64,000 nt of DNA from the NCBI GenBank assembly GCA_016185205.1, contig JACPOA010000016.1, forward strand, positions 1 to 64,000, read 5' to 3'. This DNA comes from Hyphomicrobiales bacterium. Its GTDB lineage: Bacteria; Pseudomonadota; Alphaproteobacteria; Rhizobiales; Xanthobacteraceae. Both the position numbers and the translations under genes were made by a program. Under the pieces are notes generated by a model. The model saw only the letters and a program-made list of their open reading frames with translations. It ran no database searches and had not been told where the DNA came from. Positions 57,593 to 64,000 of the stretch are shown one piece after another. Every line of letters starts with the position of its first letter. Position 1 is the stretch's first letter.

Positions 57593-57624
57593 GCGGCCCG
57601 CCCCCGGCTCTGGGGGCGGGCCGC
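57593..57624 (+). terminator. very strong hairpin after the reductase-like gene
   Basis: Perfect 13-bp stem GCGGCCCGCCCCC / GGGGGCGGGCCGC with a 6-base loop, 24 bp past the stop. No T-run follows, so termination may need Rho. It may also protect the 3' end. Confidence 0.65.
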
Positions 57625-57810
57625 GGTCATTATCGGATGTGGATGAAGCTGCCGTTTTTTTCCTCCGGACGGCCCCGGGGTGTTTTTCAAGCCTACAAAC
57701 CCCGGATTCAGCGCTCGAAATGTGACTTCCGCGCCACAGTTCCATTCTTTCTGTCGCAAGGGGCCTGAATTGCCTAAAAAGGCAGCAATTGCTGACGTTT
57801 TCACTTTGCC

Positions 57811-57842
57811 GCCAGGCATCGTCGCAGCCAGGCATCGTCGCA
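57811..57842. repeat. 16-bp tandem duplication upstream of a sigma-54 promoter
   Basis: GCCAGGCATCGTCGCA occurs twice head to tail, 59 bp upstream of the sigma-54 promoter at 57901. This is within the distance range of activator sites. The whole gene-free stretch 57625-57973 also contains paired arms CCGGGGT/ACCCCGG (57675-57704), TGTG-N10-CACA (57721-57738) and TGCCT-AAAA-AGGCA. Confidence 0.6.
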
Positions 57843-57900
57843 TATGTAAGTTTAGCCCTAATGCATGTCCTTTTGCGACGGGTCGATCGCAGCCGGGGTT

Positions 57901-57916
57901 TGGTACGAGTTTTGCA
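57901..57916 (+). promoter_or_regulatory. sigma-54 promoter of the small secreted protein
   Basis: TGGTACGAGTTTTGCA matches the RpoN consensus TGGCACG-N4-TTGCW at all but one position, with GG and GC ten bases apart. It lies 58 bp before the start codon, a normal leader length. Confidence 0.7.
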
Positions 57917-57973
57917 AGCGTGATGGATGAATGTATCGGCTGAACGTCAATCGAACGAAAAAGGGCAGGCTCA

Positions 57974-58210
57974 ATGAAGAAAGTTTTATTGTCTGTGGTC
58001 GCGGCGCTGGCGGTTTTGGCAGCGGTGCACTCATTTGCCGCGGCGGAGGTGCCGGTGAAAGCCGCCAAGTTTGCTGCGGCGGATGTGCCGGCGAAAGCCG
58101 CCAAGGCTCCGGTTGCGGCCTCACGGCGGGATACTTCCAAGATAACCGGCCACGTTGAGGCTGGCACGCAGGCGAACCGCCAAGGAAGCGGTGGACACCA
58201 TCATCATTGA
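57974..58210 (+). CDS. small secreted Ala/Lys-rich protein with His tail
   Basis: A 78-aa protein with a Sec signal peptide (MKKVLLSVVAALAVLAAVHSFA). The mature part has a twofold repeat (AEVPVKAAKFAA / ADVPAKAAKAPVAA). From about residue 58 the frame runs into the decayed duplicate of the reductase-like gene in a different frame, giving a tail ending GSGGHHHH. So the C-terminus appears to be newly formed from non-homologous sequence. No family recognised. The sigma-54 promoter suggests regulated expression. Confidence 0.6.
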   Translation: MKKVLLSVVAALAVLAAVHSFAAAEVPVKAAKFAAADVPAKAAKAPVAASRRDTSKITGHVEAGTQANRQGSGGHHHH

Positions 58211-58418
58211 GGAGCCGCGCTCGCCGCCGCGGCGCTTAGCCTGTCGCGATTGGTCTCCGTCGCGCGCGCTGTTCAACGGCGCGCCCAACATCGAACGCGC
58301 CGACAAGCTGGTGCAGATCATCGCCAAGCAGAAGGGCCTGAGCCACCCGGTGATCGACGCCAACGTGGCGCTGGTCGACGAGCTGCTCGACAAGAACCGC
58401 GAGAAGGCGGCGGCGTGA
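58172..58418 (+). pseudogene. decayed partial duplicate of the reductase-like gene
   Basis: Two blocks match the 3' part of the gene at 56496-57569. 58172-58225 corresponds to the TAKEAVHTNIEESRS coding region. 58261-58418 corresponds to the last 52 codons (ALFNGAPNIERADKLVQIIA, GLSHPVIDANVALVDELL). About 100 bp between them is lost and replaced by about 35 unrelated bases. No start or Rossmann part remains. Stops of both copies coincide (AAA-stop). Confidence 0.85.
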
Positions 58419-58588
58419 AGCTGATTGAGCACACGTCGGCTGGGGACTGTCAGGCGCAGCGAGACAGCGACCTTGGTGGGTTCTTTCTGCGGCCCGCGCC
58501 CGCGCCGGCTCTCAGCCAGCGCCGGGAACGCTTTCGCGAAGCCCGCTTCGGCGGACGGAGGAAGGTCGGAGATAATCACGGCAAATAA

Positions 58589-60331
58589 TCAAGATGCCGG
58601 ATTGAGGCTGCCCTCGCGCAGGGTGTAGTGGTCGCCGTCGCGATTGAAGCTGAGCCTGCGGCGGTGGAACGCGGCAAGCGTAGAGCGGTGGCCGATCGAT
58701 ACGATGGTCGCCTTGCCCAGCCGCTGCTCGAGCAGGCGGTAGAGCGCCGCCTCGGACGGCTCGTCGAGCGAGGCCGTGGCCTCGTCGAGGAACAGATAAT
58801 CGGGCGCGTGCAGGATGGCGCGGGCGAGCCCCAGCCGCTGCTGCTCGCCAAGCGACAGCATGCGGTTCCAGTGCGCCTCTTCCTCGATACGGCTTGCCAG
58901 CGCCGGCAAGCCGACGGCGTCGACCAGTTCGGCCACCTTGGCTGTATCGAACGTGCCGGGTTCGGCCGGATAGGCGATGGCGGCGGTCAGCGGCGCGATC
59001 GGGAAATAGGGCCGCTGCGGCAGTATCATCAGCTTGGCATCCTTCGGAACCAGGATCGTGCCGGCGCCGAACGGCCAGACGCCGGCCAGCGCGCGGAACA
59101 GCGTGGATTTGCCGCAGCCGGACGGGCCGCTCACCAGCACGCGGTCGCCCAGGCTGATCGAGATGTCGTTGGCATTGACCAGCGGCACGCCATTGGGCAG
59201 CCGCACCGCCAGGTCCTTGAAACTGACGCAGGCCGCCTCGCTCGGCTTGACCGCGATCACCGGCGGCGTCACCGCCAGCGCGCGGGCGGCCGCCACCGAC
59301 TGGTCGAACCCATTGAGCCGTTCGATCACCGCGTTCCATTCGGCGAGGTTGCGATAGATCTCAACAAAGACCGAGAGCGCGTTCTGCACCTGGCCGAAGG
59401 CGTTCGCCGTTTGCATCAGGCCGCCAAGCTGAATGGCACCGGCGAAATAAGCCGGGCTCACCATGATGAAGGGAAAAACCACGGCGGCTTGCGCATAGCC
59501 GGCGGTGAAGAAGGTGAGCTTCTTCTGCCGCGACATGATTGCCAGCCAATTGGCGACCACGTTGCCGAACCGCATCAGCAGGCGTTCGCGTTCGGCGTGC
59601 TCGCCGTCGAGCAGGGCGATCTGCTCGGAATTCTCGCGCACGCGCACCAGGTTGAAACGAAAGTCGGCTTCGTAGCGCTGCTGCTGGAAATTGAGCGCGA
59701 TCAGCGCGCGTCCGATCAGATGGGTCAACGTGGTGCCGATGCAGGCATAGATCAGCGCCGCCCACAGCAGATAGCCGGGGATGTTGTAGCTCATCCCGAA
59801 CAGGTGCAGCGGCGCCGCCGCCGACAGCGACCACAGGATGACCATGAACGAGGCGAGCGTGACGCCGGCATTGAGCAATTTCAGCCCGATGCTCAGCGTC
59901 AAGTTGATGAACTGCGTGATGTCCTCGGCAATGCGCTGGTCCGGGTTGTCGGCGGCGTCGCCCAGGAGCTGCATGCGGTAATGGTTGGAGTCGGCAAGCC
60001 AATGATCGAGGTAGCTCGAGGTCAGCCAGCGCCGCCAGCGGATCTGCAGCCACTGATTGAGGTAGAGCTGGTAGACCGCGAGCAGAATGAAGGCGGTGGC
60101 CAGCACGCAGAAATAACCGAGCTGGTAGACGAAGGCGTCCCAGTTTCGCTCCTGCAGTGCATTGTAGAAGGCGGCGTTCCAGGTATTGAGCAGCACCGTG
60201 ATGGTGACGATCGACAGCTCGATGGCGATCACCGCCGCCAGCAGCAGGCGGCCCGGCCAGCGATCCTGCGAACGGAAATAGGGGCTGGCGATCCGCCAGA
60301 CGATGGCGAGCGTCGCGATAATGCCTCTCAC
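58589..60331 (-). CDS. SbmA/YddA-type ABC transporter, fused permease-ATPase
   Basis: A 580-aa half-transporter. The N-terminal region has about six membrane helices of the SbmA/BacA-like (ABC_membrane_2, PF06472) type with the NPDQRIAEDI motif. The C-terminal ATPase has Walker A GPSGCGKST (about 402-410), signature LSLGEQQRLGLARA (about 491-504) and Walker B YLFLDEATAS. Homologues such as YddA and peroxisomal ABCD proteins move peptides, fatty acyl or cobalamin-type compounds; the substrate here is open. GTG 60331 has AGGAG seven bases upstream; TTG 60382 is a weaker start. Confidence 0.88.
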   Translation of the reverse strand: MRGIIATLAIVWRIASPYFRSQDRWPGRLLLAAVIAIELSIVTITVLLNTWNAAFYNALQERNWDAFVYQLGYFCVLATAFILLAVYQLYLNQWLQIRWRRWLTSSYLDHWLADSNHYRMQLLGDAADNPDQRIAEDITQFINLTLSIGLKLLNAGVTLASFMVILWSLSAAAPLHLFGMSYNIPGYLLWAALIYACIGTTLTHLIGRALIALNFQQQRYEADFRFNLVRVRENSEQIALLDGEHAERERLLMRFGNVVANWLAIMSRQKKLTFFTAGYAQAAVVFPFIMVSPAYFAGAIQLGGLMQTANAFGQVQNALSVFVEIYRNLAEWNAVIERLNGFDQSVAAARALAVTPPVIAVKPSEAACVSFKDLAVRLPNGVPLVNANDISISLGDRVLVSGPSGCGKSTLFRALAGVWPFGAGTILVPKDAKLMILPQRPYFPIAPLTAAIAYPAEPGTFDTAKVAELVDAVGLPALASRIEEEAHWNRMLSLGEQQRLGLARAILHAPDYLFLDEATASLDEPSEAALYRLLEQRLGKATIVSIGHRSTLAAFHRRRLSFNRDGDHYTLREGSLNPAS

Positions 60332-60607
60332 GGGCGGTCTCCTGTCAGGAGGGGAGAGAATGGGTGGCTGTACGCTGCACAAGCTACTAATGACTAATGG
60401 CGTGCCAATCCCGATCTATTTTCACGGGTTCGCGCATAAAAAAGGCGTATCAAGGGCGTCCCAAACGCTGCCCAATGTTGCGTCCGGTCGCCGCACCCCG
60501 TACGATTGTGTCCCAAGGGTTGCCTGATCCGGACTAAGCTGCGGGTCGCGGAATAAAACCCGGTAATATTTGTTCACGGGATACTAATCCAAGGGAGGGT
60601 AAAAGAA

Positions 60608-61726
60608 ATGGCCAAGGATAAACTGACTACACGCGCGACCCGCCGTAAGTTCCTGGGCGGAGCCGCCGTTGCCGGCGTGGCGACCATCGCCATGCCGCAA
60701 GTCTCGCGTGCACAAACGGTCACCTGGAAATACCAGTCGACGTGGCCGACCAAGGACATCTTCCACGACGACGCGGTCGACTACGCCAAGAAGGTCAACG
60801 ACATGTCGGGCGGGCGCTTGAAGCTCGACGTGCTGGCCGCCGGCGCGGTGGTGCCGGCGTTCCAGATGGCCGATGCGGTGCATTCCGGCATTCTCGAAGC
60901 CGGCCATGGCGTGTGCGCCTACTGGTACGGCAAGCACAAGGCTTATTCGCTGTTCGGCACCCCGCCGTCCTTCGGCTGGGACGCGCACGGCATGCTGGCG
61001 TGGTTCTATCACGGCGGCGGCGAGGCGCTGTACAAGGAACTGGTCAACGACATCCTCAAGCTCAACCTGACCGGCTTCCTGTACTTCCCGATGCCAACCC
61101 AGCCTCTCGGCTGGTTCAAGAAAGAGATCAAGGCGGGCGACGACTTCAAGGGCATGAAGTATCGCACCGTCGGTCTGTCCGCCGACCTGTTCAAGGAGCT
61201 CGGCGCGGCGGTGACCATCCTGCCCGGCGGCGAAATCGTGCCGGCGATGGATCGCGGCCTGCTCGACGCGGCGGAATTCAACAATCCGTCGTCCGACATC
61301 CTGCTCGGCTTCCCGGACGTGTCCAAGTTCTACATGATGGGCAGCCACCATCAGCAGATGGAATCGTTCGAGATCATCTTCAACAAGGCCAAGTTCGACG
61401 CGCTGCCGGCCGAGCTGAAGTCGATCCTGCGGTATGCCACGATGGCCGCTTCCAGCGACCAGCTCTGGTATTCGTATGACCGCTACACCAAGGACTTCGA
61501 AGAGATCAAAAAACGCGGCGTCAATATCATCAAGACCGGCTCGAAAATCTACGACGACCAGATCAAGGCCTGGGACAAGGTGATCGAGGCCCAGTCCAAG
61601 GAACCGTTCTTCGCCAAGGTGATCGCCTCGCAGAAGGCGTGGGTGAAGCGCACGAGCGCCTACCTGAACACGAACAACACCCCTAGCGCCGAACTGGAGA
61701 AGGCCTACAAACACTTCTTCGGCTAA
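60608..61726 (+). CDS. TRAP transporter substrate-binding protein, DctP family
   Basis: Periplasmic solute receptor of a TRAP transporter. The 372-aa precursor has a twin-arginine signal TRRKFLGGAAVAGVATIA, then the DctP fold (TWKYQSTWPTKDIFHDDAVDYAKKVN; DFKGMKYRTVGLSADLFKELG; DRGLLDAAEFNNPSSDI). The Arg in KYRTVG corresponds to the carboxylate-binding Arg of DctP receptors. The family resembles receptors of the mannitol/chloroaromatic or 2-oxo-acid group. GGGAGG precedes ATG 60608. DctQ and DctM genes follow. No sigma-54 site was found upstream. Confidence 0.92.
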   Translation: MAKDKLTTRATRRKFLGGAAVAGVATIAMPQVSRAQTVTWKYQSTWPTKDIFHDDAVDYAKKVNDMSGGRLKLDVLAAGAVVPAFQMADAVHSGILEAGHGVCAYWYGKHKAYSLFGTPPSFGWDAHGMLAWFYHGGGEALYKELVNDILKLNLTGFLYFPMPTQPLGWFKKEIKAGDDFKGMKYRTVGLSADLFKELGAAVTILPGGEIVPAMDRGLLDAAEFNNPSSDILLGFPDVSKFYMMGSHHQQMESFEIIFNKAKFDALPAELKSILRYATMAASSDQLWYSYDRYTKDFEEIKKRGVNIIKTGSKIYDDQIKAWDKVIEAQSKEPFFAKVIASQKAWVKRTSAYLNTNNTPSAELEKAYKHFFG

Positions 61727-61811
61727 TTTCAAGTGCGGCCGCCGCGTCGAGAACCGGCGCGGCGGCCAAAACATTCCAGCCAAACGTTCGGGCCGGGGGG
61801 CCCAATCGCCC

Positions 61812-62567
61812 ATGGATGTGTTTGCTTTTATCGGAGGGCCCAAGCAGCTTCCGCTCTTGGCCTATCTAGCACCTATTCCAATTGTCATCTGGATGTTCGC
61901 CTCCGAGTTCAAGGACGCTGTGCGCCGGACGCCGAACGCGTCCACGGGTGAGCGCAGTCTCTATCTGGTCGATTCGCTCAGCACCGCGTTCGGCAAGACC
62001 TACGGCTGGTGCATCCTGATTCTTACCTTCACCACCGGCTACGAGGTGTTCTCACGCTACATGTTCGGCGCCCCGACCGACTGGGCATTCGACGCAAGCT
62101 ACATGCTGTACGGCACCTTGTTCATGCTGGGCGGCGCCTATGCGCTGTCGCGCAACTCGCATGTGCGCGGCGACTTCCTTTACCGGGCCTGGCCGGTTCG
62201 CCGCCAGGCGGGCATGGATCTCGTGCTCTACCTCCTCTTCTTCTTCCCCGGCATGCTGGCCTTCATCTACTCGGGTTACGGCTTTGCCGAATTGGCCCGC
62301 CGCATGAACGAGCATTCGGCCGCCAGCCCGGACGGCCCGATCGTGTGGCCGTTCAAGTGGCTGATCTCGATCGTCGGCGTGTTGATGGTGATCCAGGGCA
62401 TCGTCGAAGTTCGACGCTGCATCATGGCGCTTCGCACCGGTGAGTGGCCGCAACGGCTGCACGACGTCGAGGAGCTGGACAAGGTCATGCTGGCGAAGGC
62501 CGAGCACGGCGAATATCAGGTCGTCAAGGATCTTGAGGAACTTGGCGTGCGCAAAGGGGACGTTTGA
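61812..62567 (+). CDS. TRAP transporter small permease, DctQ
   Basis: A 251-aa membrane protein with about four to five helices (YGWCILILTFTTGYEVFSRYMFG; GMDLVLYLLFFFPGMLAFIYSGY; WLISIVGVLMVIQGIVEV). The motif FGAPTDWAFDASYMLYGTLFMLGGAYALSRNSHVRGDF (core SYMLYGTLFMLGGAYAL) is the DctQ signature. It is longer than usual at both ends. Its stop overlaps the dctM start (TGATG). Confidence 0.9.
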   Translation: MDVFAFIGGPKQLPLLAYLAPIPIVIWMFASEFKDAVRRTPNASTGERSLYLVDSLSTAFGKTYGWCILILTFTTGYEVFSRYMFGAPTDWAFDASYMLYGTLFMLGGAYALSRNSHVRGDFLYRAWPVRRQAGMDLVLYLLFFFPGMLAFIYSGYGFAELARRMNEHSAASPDGPIVWPFKWLISIVGVLMVIQGIVEVRRCIMALRTGEWPQRLHDVEELDKVMLAKAEHGEYQVVKDLEELGVRKGDV

Positions 62568-64000
62568 TGTTCGGTATCGGCAATCCCGAGCTGGGCGTGA
62601 TTATGCTCGGCCTGTTTGTCTTGTTCATCATGTTCGGATTCCCGATTGCGTTCACGCTCATGGCGCTGGGCGTGTTCTTCGGTTACTTCGCCATGGGCGA
62701 TCTGATCTTCTCGCTGTTGGTGCAGCGCAGCTACTCGGTGATGACCAACGACGTGCTGATCTCGATCCCGTTGTTTGTGTTCATGGGCTACATCGTCGAA
62801 CGGGCGAACATCCTCGACCGGCTGTTTCGATCGCTACAGCTCGCCGCCGGCCCAGTGCCGGCTTCGCTGGCGATCGCGACGCTGGTGACCTGCGCGATCT
62901 TCGCCACCGCCACCGGCATTGTCGGCGCCTGCGTCACGCTGATGGGGCTGCTCGCCTTTCCCGCCATGCTGCGGGCCGGCTATGACGTGAAGATCGCGGC
63001 CGGCGTGGTTTGCGCCGGCGGCTGCCTGGGAATTCTGATCCCGCCCAGCGTCATGCTGATCCTTTACGGCGCCACCGCCGGCGTGTCGGTGGTCAAGCTT
63101 TACGCGGGTGCATTCTTCCCGGGCATCATGCTGGCCAGCCTGTACGTGCTCTATACGATTATCATGGCGGTGCTGAACCCGAAGCTGGCGCCCAGGCTGC
63201 CGTTGGAAGAGCGCAATATCCCTTACATGCAGATCTTCTGGGCGCTGGTCACGTCGTTCCTGCCGCTGGCCGGCTTGATCGGCGCGGCGCTCGGCTCGAT
63301 CATTGCCGGACTCGCCACGCCCTCGGAAGCCGCCGCCATGGGCTCGATCGGCGCGCTGCTGCTCGCCGTCGGCTATGGCGCCGATTACTCGCGGCGCTGG
63401 GCGCTGCTGCTCATGCAAGCCTACGGCATCTTCATCGCGCTGGTGATCGCCTACTTGATCGTCTGCTCGTTCACAGCCCTCGACGTCGACAAGCGGGTCC
63501 TCATGGTCGCAGTCGGGCTCACGGTCGTGCTCGGAGTGGCGCTCTTGCCGGGCACGAAATTTAAACTCAGTCAGCTCACCGAGTCGGTGTTTCTGACCAC
63601 GCGCACCACCGCGATGGTGTGCTGGCTGTTCATCGGTTCGTTCACCTTCTCGGCGGTGTTCGCCTATCTCGGCGGCCACGAGCCGGTCGAGCACTTCGTG
63701 CTGGCGATGAATCTGAATACGACCGGCTTCATGATCCTCGCCCAGATCATCATCTTCATCCTGGGCTGGCCGCTGGAATGGACCGAGATCATCGTCATCT
63801 TCATGCCGATCTTCCTGCCGCTGCTGAAGACGTTCAACGTCGATCCCTTGTTCTTCGGCCTGCTGGTGGCTCTCAATATCCAGACCTCGTTCCTGTCGCC
63901 GCCGGTCGCCATGGCGCCGTTCTATCTCAAGGGCGTGGCGCCAAGCTGGGTCAACATCAACGACATCTTCCGCGGCGTCATGCCGTACATGATCATCGTG
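62567..64000 (+). CDS. TRAP transporter large permease DctM, cut by window end
   Basis: At least 478 codons with no stop before the end of the window; probably only a short C-terminal part is missing. The protein is very hydrophobic, with twelve or more helices, and carries the DctM hallmarks: FPIAFTLMALGVFFGY, SIPLFVFMGYIVERANI, GCLGILIPPSVMLILYG and the late SFLSPPVAMAPFYLKG. It forms the sodium- or proton-driven channel with DctQ. It is translationally coupled to dctQ. Confidence 0.93.
   Translation, partial: MFGIGNPELGVIMLGLFVLFIMFGFPIAFTLMALGVFFGYFAMGDLIFSLLVQRSYSVMTNDVLISIPLFVFMGYIVERANILDRLFRSLQLAAGPVPASLAIATLVTCAIFATATGIVGACVTLMGLLAFPAMLRAGYDVKIAAGVVCAGGCLGILIPPSVMLILYGATAGVSVVKLYAGAFFPGIMLASLYVLYTIIMAVLNPKLAPRLPLEERNIPYMQIFWALVTSFLPLAGLIGAALGSIIAGLATPSEAAAMGSIGALLLAVGYGADYSRRWALLLMQAYGIFIALVIAYLIVCSFTALDVDKRVLMVAVGLTVVLGVALLPGTKFKLSQLTESVFLTTRTTAMVCWLFIGSFTFSAVFAYLGGHEPVEHFVLAMNLNTTGFMILAQIIIFILGWPLEWTEIIVIFMPIFLPLLKTFNVDPLFFGLLVALNIQTSFLSPPVAMAPFYLKGVAPSWVNINDIFRGVMPYMIIV

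Noticed and set aside
57721-57738. TGTG-N10-CACA as a NifA upstream activator site
   Set aside because: NifA sites are TGT-N10-ACA; here the TGT and ACA are 12 apart, so the spacing is wrong. Kept only as an inverted repeat.
60383-60607. A sigma-54 promoter for the TRAP operon, expected from DctBD-controlled dct systems
   Set aside because: No GG-N10-GC element with the right flanks was found in this stretch.

Overview
The window is 64 kb of chromosome from a GC-rich alphaproteobacterium of the order Hyphomicrobiales (Rhizobiales), most like the Bradyrhizobium / Rhodopseudomonas / Xanthobacteraceae side. The evidence is lineage-restricted small genes (DUF1192, the DUF1465 protein RcdA, DUF4164, DUF2852), a 6S RNA between zapA and the 5-formyl-THF cyclo-ligase gene, the gene order ispH-thrB-rnhA, and palindromic intergenic repeats of the kind common in this order. 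This is inference from gene content; no rRNA or tRNA gene is present to place it further.

Layout. 0.2-4.9 kb: ispH, thrB, rnhA, a peroxiredoxin, a DsbD-N-like secreted protein and yqgE. 5-9.7 kb: a Cys-rich secreted protein, a large membrane c-di-GMP protein with a degenerate cyclase domain, and a quinone oxidoreductase. 9.8-11 kb: DUF1192, a candidate small RNA and rcdA. 11-16.6 kb: fba-pgk-gap-tkt (glycolysis / Calvin cycle block). 16.8-21 kb: DUF4164, zapA, a thioesterase, 6S RNA, fthC, an accessory membrane gene, ymdB and yebC. 21-23.5 kb: an LVIVD-repeat protein coupled to a flavin monooxygenase. 23.6-38.9 kb: the conserved ruvCAB-ybgC-tolQRAB-pal-cpoB-tilS-ftsH backbone, interrupted by hicAB, by a TetR/DUF2852 pair with matching operators, and by a low-GC two-gene cassette of unknown function. 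39-49.6 kb: mixed metabolic and unknown genes (FkbM methyltransferase, amidohydrolase, MFS, kinase-ATPase fusion, NIPSNAP/TPP enzyme/TetR, GNAT, universal stress protein with an FNR/FixK-type box). 49.6-56.3 kb: a c-type cytochrome, glcDEF, a tiny Lys-rich protein and malate synthase. 56.3-58.4 kb: two sigma-54-type promoters, a ketopantoate-reductase-like gene, a small secreted protein and a decayed duplicate of the reductase-like gene. 58.6-64 kb: an SbmA/YddA-type ABC exporter and a TRAP transporter whose large permease runs off the window.

How the genes work together. GlcDEF oxidises glycolate to glyoxylate and malate synthase condenses glyoxylate with acetyl-CoA, so 50-56 kb is a glycolate-to-malate route; with fba/pgk/gap/tkt it fits a bacterium that fixes CO2 or uses C2 compounds. 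The Tol-Pal block serves envelope constriction at division. The most unusual features are the malate synthase with a histone-H1-like Lys/Ala/Arg N-terminal tail next to a gene for a similar free peptide, the unknown 70-aa/565-aa cassette inside tol-pal, the TetR/DUF2852 pair with two 19-bp operators, an orphan terminator-ended small RNA with anti-Shine-Dalgarno motifs, and the sigma-54-linked duplication at 56-58 kb. No CRISPR array, insertion sequence, prophage, tRNA or rRNA was seen.
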